Below, in pieces: positions 8,795 through 11,008 of a stretch of DNA of 11,008 nucleotides. Each line of letters opens with the position of its first letter. Position 1 is the first letter of the stretch. The stretch is taken from NCBI GenBank assembly GCA_035279875.1, contig DATEGX010000264.1, positions 1-11,008 on the forward strand, written 5' to 3'. This DNA is from JAMXLL01 sp035279875. Lineage in GTDB: Bacteria > Desulfobacterota > Binatia > Binatales > Binataceae. A program made the translations under genes and the position numbers. The notes under the pieces are model-generated. The model was not told the DNA's origin. It did no database searches and saw only the letters and a list, made by a program, of their open reading frames with translations.

Positions 8795-8829
8795 CTGAAG
8801 TGCTCGTCGCCAGGCGAGCCGCACTTCAG
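8795..8829. repeat. Long imperfect hairpin
   Basis: CTGAAGTG (8795-8802) pairs with CACTTCAG (8822-8829) and CTCG (8803-8806) pairs with CGAG (8815-8818). Three unpaired bases (8819-8821) form a bulge and TCGCCAGG the loop. Twelve base pairs in 35 bases is unlikely to be trivial. No T run follows on either strand, so it is not an obvious terminator; it could be a REP-like element, an operator or part of a small RNA. Confidence 0.4.
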
Positions 8830-9121
8830 TATTAACGGCTGATTAACTCTATGACGAGCTGTCGATAGAAATGAGCCCGGCCGCTGAGAAGCAATTCGCG
8901 GAGGCTTGGGAGCAGACATCCAAGCGTCCCAAGACGATCTATTGCTTTGGGCCGTTCGACTGACCTGCAGGGCGACTCAAGAACAGCGGGTAAAAAATAG
9001 TCCCCGTTGCGGACTGCCACTTCGAGCCAGGATGGCGTGGTTTGCTAGATTTAATCGGTGTTCTACAGTTGACGAACGCTCGCGACAGCCGCTTGAACGA
9101 GTCCGGCTGTGCCGATAACCG

Positions 9122-9134
9122 CCCGCCTGGCGGG
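9122..9134. repeat. Short GC-rich hairpin
   Basis: CCCGCC and GGCGGG flank a single T. As a stem this leaves CCCG/CGGG with a five-base loop. On the minus strand it lies about 50 bases after the secreted-protein gene, with a TTTT run before rather than after the stem, so a terminator role is doubtful. Confidence 0.25.
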
Positions 9135-9180
9135 AAAAGGCTGCGCCCCCTGGCTTCAGTTCGATAAGGCTTCAAGCCTC

Positions 9181-9843
9181 CTAACCGCCGCAGAATTGAG
9201 GCAACTCGGTGAGATGGCTGGTCTGGGGTTCCACCTCGATTCCGCCGGGGAAAAGGGTCTTGTCACATGGGAACCCGGGAGTTTGGGTACATTGTTGGGC
9301 GGTATAGACGCCGGTTACGCCCAAAGGATCGTTGAGCGAGATCTGATCCTGCGCCGGCACCACTATTTCAACAAAACCCTTGATAAAAGGTGGTAATCCC
9401 ACTCCTGTCCCACCCAGCAGGCTGACGATGTCAGAGCAATCAACTTCGAGCGCCTGATCCGGTGTCAGTACAATATCCGTCCTGATACCGATAAACTGGT
9501 TGCATTCGGTCCCTCTGTTCGGATTCGGCGCGGTTTCGGAACAGGCCTCCGGCAGTGCTACTACTGCTTTCTTGCAGATCTTTACCAGGGTGTTGTGAAA
9601 ATTGAGGATGTTTACCGCTGTAGCATAGTTGCCGGGCTTAACTGGTGGTTCATTAGGGAACGGAATAGGGGGCGTGGGAATCGCCGGCTGTTCCAAGCCG
9701 CACAGAAATTTGACCGCGTAAATCGCAGCAGGCTTCCGTGGAATCGGAAAAGGAACGGGGTTGATGGTTAGTTGGGCACAGACACCGCCCGGGGAGCAGC
9801 ACAAAATCAAAAACGCGACTAGAAACACTATCCGTCGATTCAT
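9181..9843 (-). CDS. Small secreted cysteine-rich protein of unknown function
   Basis: A 220-residue minus-strand protein. The ATG at 9843 is preferred over a GTG at 9852 because it gives a standard signal peptide (MNRR then a hydrophobic core) and lies just after GGGGGGTGAAGG. Signal peptidase I cleavage is likely after VCA at residue 23; the LILC stretch is a poor lipobox. The mature part starts with a proline-rich linker, then AIYAVKFLCG (40-49), GNYATAVNILNFHN (71-84), KKAVVALPE (91-99), LTPDQALEVDCSDI (126-139), FIKGFVEIVV (153-162) and VTGVYTAQQC (176-185). This order of motifs recalls a family of hypothetical secreted beta-sandwich proteins with GxYxTAxNIHN, KxxxALP, ALExDC, FxKGFVxI and VYTA segments; that recollection could not be checked. 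Eight cysteines in the mature part suggest disulfides and an oxidising location. No operon partner is visible, and function is unknown. Confidence 0.78.
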   Translation of the reverse strand: MNRRIVFLVAFLILCCSPGGVCAQLTINPVPFPIPRKPAAIYAVKFLCGLEQPAIPTPPIPFPNEPPVKPGNYATAVNILNFHNTLVKICKKAVVALPEACSETAPNPNRGTECNQFIGIRTDIVLTPDQALEVDCSDIVSLLGGTGVGLPPFIKGFVEIVVPAQDQISLNDPLGVTGVYTAQQCTQTPGFPCDKTLFPGGIEVEPQTSHLTELPQFCGG

Positions 9844-10340
9844 GACCTTCACCCCCCTGCAAAAGGCTTAAAGTTGTACCTCTACGCAACTCCTTCCAAA
9901 ACGAGTTTATCCTGCCCAGATCACAGCAGATGTTCCCTTTTGAATCCCAACTCACACTTTCGCCATTTTCGAGCGATTTGCAAACGCAAAATGCAACGCC
10001 GCTTAGAGCCTAGCCCTTCCCTGGACGCAACGTCGGTCACAGAAGCTTTTCAAAGAGACCTTGAAGCGCCTTTTCGCATATCTACCAGCCTTAATTAACG
10101 TGAATGATCGTCATGCCGGCGTTGAAGAGGGCATTGGATAGGCGCACGATGCGGGTTCGAGGTGGATCTGCCAAGCAACGATTCGGCGCCAGGCATGTAC
10201 ACGACCCTTCTGCGCAACGTTTCTTCGACTGATGATGTCGACGCGTGTCCGGCGACGCGCTCATATTGCGCCAGGCGCGAGCTGTGTGTCCTCGGCGGTG
10301 CGATAGCTCAATGGTCGAGGACTTTTGAACCGGTAAGGCA
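9844..10340. other. Mostly non-coding stretch between two accessory genes
   Basis: No complete gene is supported. On the minus strand an upstream region for the secreted protein lies at about 9853-9970 and includes a small inverted repeat, AGTTG (9872-9876) with CAACT (9887-9891). At 10088-10170 the minus strand reads a plausible but unanchored C-terminus ending RLSNALFNAGMTIIHVN, which could be a gene relic. At 10297-10329 the plus strand resembles the 5' half of a tRNA. Confidence 0.4.
10297..10329 (+). pseudogene. Possible 5' half of a tRNA gene
   Basis: GGTGCGA followed by TA, GCTC, AATGGTC and GAG reads as an acceptor strand, positions 8-9 and a D arm, and CTTTTGA after it resembles an anticodon loop (TTG). 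The anticodon stem does not pair well, and no T arm or TCGCACC acceptor strand follows; the next gene starts at 10341. It may be a decayed tRNA or chance similarity to the conserved D-arm box. Confidence 0.2.
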
Positions 10341-10784
10341 ATGAAGAAACAAGATGATAACGCGGCTCCAGTCAGCACCCGGATCGTTCCTCCTTTCACA
10401 GCAGAAACGGCGCTGGCGAAAGTAAAGGCCGCGGAGCGTGCCTGGAACAGCCGCGATCCCGAAATCGTCGCTAAGGCCTACTCCGAGGACTGCGAATGGC
10501 GCAATCGCATCGAGTTCTTCAAAGGCCGCGAAGCAATCAAGGCATTCCTCAAAAGGAAGTGGGAAAAAGAGCTGGATTACCGGTTGATGAAGGAACTCTG
10601 GTGTTTCACGAACAACCGGATATCGGTCCGCTTCGAATACGAATGGCACGATGCTGACGGTCAGTGGTTCCGCACTCATGGCAATGAGCATTGGGAGTTC
10701 GACGACGATGGGCTCATGCGGCATCGAGATATGAGCGCCAATGACTATCCGATCAAGGAAGCCGAACGCCGCTACCGCTGGTAG
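10341..10784 (+). CDS. DUF1348 family protein (NTF2/SnoaL-like fold)
   Basis: A complete 147-residue protein starting at an ATG preceded by AAGG. The motifs PPFTAETALAKVKAAERAWN (17-36), RDPEIVAKAYSEDCEWRN, REAIKAFLKRKWEKELDYRL, RFEYEWHDADGQW, GNEHWEFDDDGLM and the ending RRYRW match the DUF1348 family over its full length. These proteins adopt the small cone-shaped NTF2/SnoaL fold. Members are soluble cytoplasmic proteins of unknown activity; the pocket often suggests a small-molecule enzyme or binding protein, but no reaction can be assigned. No signal peptide is present. It stands alone on the plus strand and its last 13 bases overlap the convergent ORF at the right edge. Codon use is high-GC3 and looks like an expressed gene. 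Confidence 0.88.
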   Translation: MKKQDDNAAPVSTRIVPPFTAETALAKVKAAERAWNSRDPEIVAKAYSEDCEWRNRIEFFKGREAIKAFLKRKWEKELDYRLMKELWCFTNNRISVRFEYEWHDADGQWFRTHGNEHWEFDDDGLMRHRDMSANDYPIKEAERRYRW

Positions 10785-11008
10785 CCTCCGTCAACCTGGC
10801 TGAATCTCTCTCCGGACAACGCAAGGTGACCAATATGGGTTTTCACCCCGGCGAACTTGAAATTCAGGAACGAGCGGGTGTACGGGCGACTGCCGACGGA
10901 GTCGGTGAGGGTATCGGCGACTTCATCCCAGCGCGGCTCAAGGACTTCCTCTAGCTGCGGCGGTTTGTCGTGCTTGCTACCGTCGATTCGCATCACCGAG
11001 CCTGGGCA
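10772..11008 (-). CDS. C-terminal part of an unrecognised protein (5' end beyond window)
   Basis: The minus-strand frame is open from the right edge to a TAG at 10774-10772, giving 78 visible residues that include MRIDGSKHDKPPQLEEVLEP and FLNFKFAGVKTHIGHL. An internal GTG/ATG near 10996-10991 could be a start, but the frame stays open to the edge, so a longer protein is likely. Third positions are mostly G or C, which supports coding. No domain or membrane segment is recognised. It converges with, and slightly overlaps, the DUF1348 gene. Confidence 0.42.
   Translation of the reverse strand, partial: CPGSVMRIDGSKHDKPPQLEEVLEPRWDEVADTLTDSVGSRPYTRSFLNFKFAGVKTHIGHLALSGERFSQVDGGYQR

Larger units (their letters stand above)
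8671..9180. other. Gene-poor stretch after tRNA-Arg
   Basis: No reading frame here has a credible start, ribosome-binding site, domain or family match. The visible structure is a strong imperfect hairpin (8795-8829), a short GC hairpin (9122-9134) and a tight AGGCTT/AAGCCT repeat (9167-9179) just after the stop of the minus-strand secreted-protein gene. The absence of genes next to a tRNA suggests a relic insertion site, but no integrase or repeat of the tRNA 3' end was found. Confidence 0.45.

Noticed and set aside
8939..9175. 78-codon minus-strand frame in the gene-poor stretch
   Set aside because: No ribosome-binding site, domain or convincing codon pattern; overlapping frames on both strands look equally weak.
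10091..10399. 102-codon minus-strand frame overlapping the DUF1348 start
   Set aside because: Its N-terminal part is antisense to a well-supported gene and the whole is Arg/His/Ser-rich; only its last ~28 residues look protein-like and are reported as a possible relic.

Overview
The window looks like chromosomal DNA of a moderately high-GC Gram-negative bacterium that I cannot place with confidence. The strong G/C bias at third codon positions, the gene order pstC-pstA-pstB-phoU-phoB-phoR and the kinds of accessory genes would fit a deltaproteobacterium-like, Binatota-like or other environmental lineage. That placement is inference; no marker gene settles it.

Layout. Positions 1-2681 (minus strand) hold most of a large twin-arginine-exported glycoside hydrolase of family GH2, closest by motif to the endo-beta-mannosidase / exo-beta-D-glucosaminidase branch. 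Its 3' end lies off the left edge. Positions 2682-3030 are a divergent intergenic region. It contains a truncated 3' half of a tRNA-Cys gene, running from the anticodon loop to CCA (about 2817-2862), and, nearer pstC, a plausible promoter with TTTCAC repeats. Positions 3031-8523 are a tightly packed six-gene phosphate operon: pstC, pstA and pstB encode the inner-membrane channel and ATPase of the phosphate ABC importer, phoU the signalling adaptor, and phoB and phoR the two-component system that senses Pst activity and controls the Pho regulon. Genes overlap or nearly touch throughout. The periplasmic phosphate-binding protein gene pstS is not in the window. A tRNA-Arg(ACG) gene follows at 8594-8670.

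Downstream of the tRNA the DNA becomes sparse. Positions 8671-9180 show no convincing gene and one good imperfect hairpin. Positions 9181-9843 (minus) encode a small secreted, cysteine-rich protein of a family I recognise only by its conserved pattern. Positions 9844-10340 are mostly non-coding with possible relics. Positions 10341-10784 encode a complete DUF1348 (NTF2/SnoaL-like fold) protein. The right edge holds the end of an unrecognised minus-strand ORF.

How it fits together. The pst-pho block is a conserved housekeeping unit: transport (PstCAB), coupling (PhoU) and transcriptional response (PhoR to PhoB). The flanks look accessory. The most informative unlabelled signal is the tRNA-Cys half: such halves are what integrases leave at the far end of an element inserted in a tRNA gene, which would place the GH2 gene on an integrated island and the pst operon on the original chromosome. 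I found no new defence or mobile system with recognisable machinery in this window.
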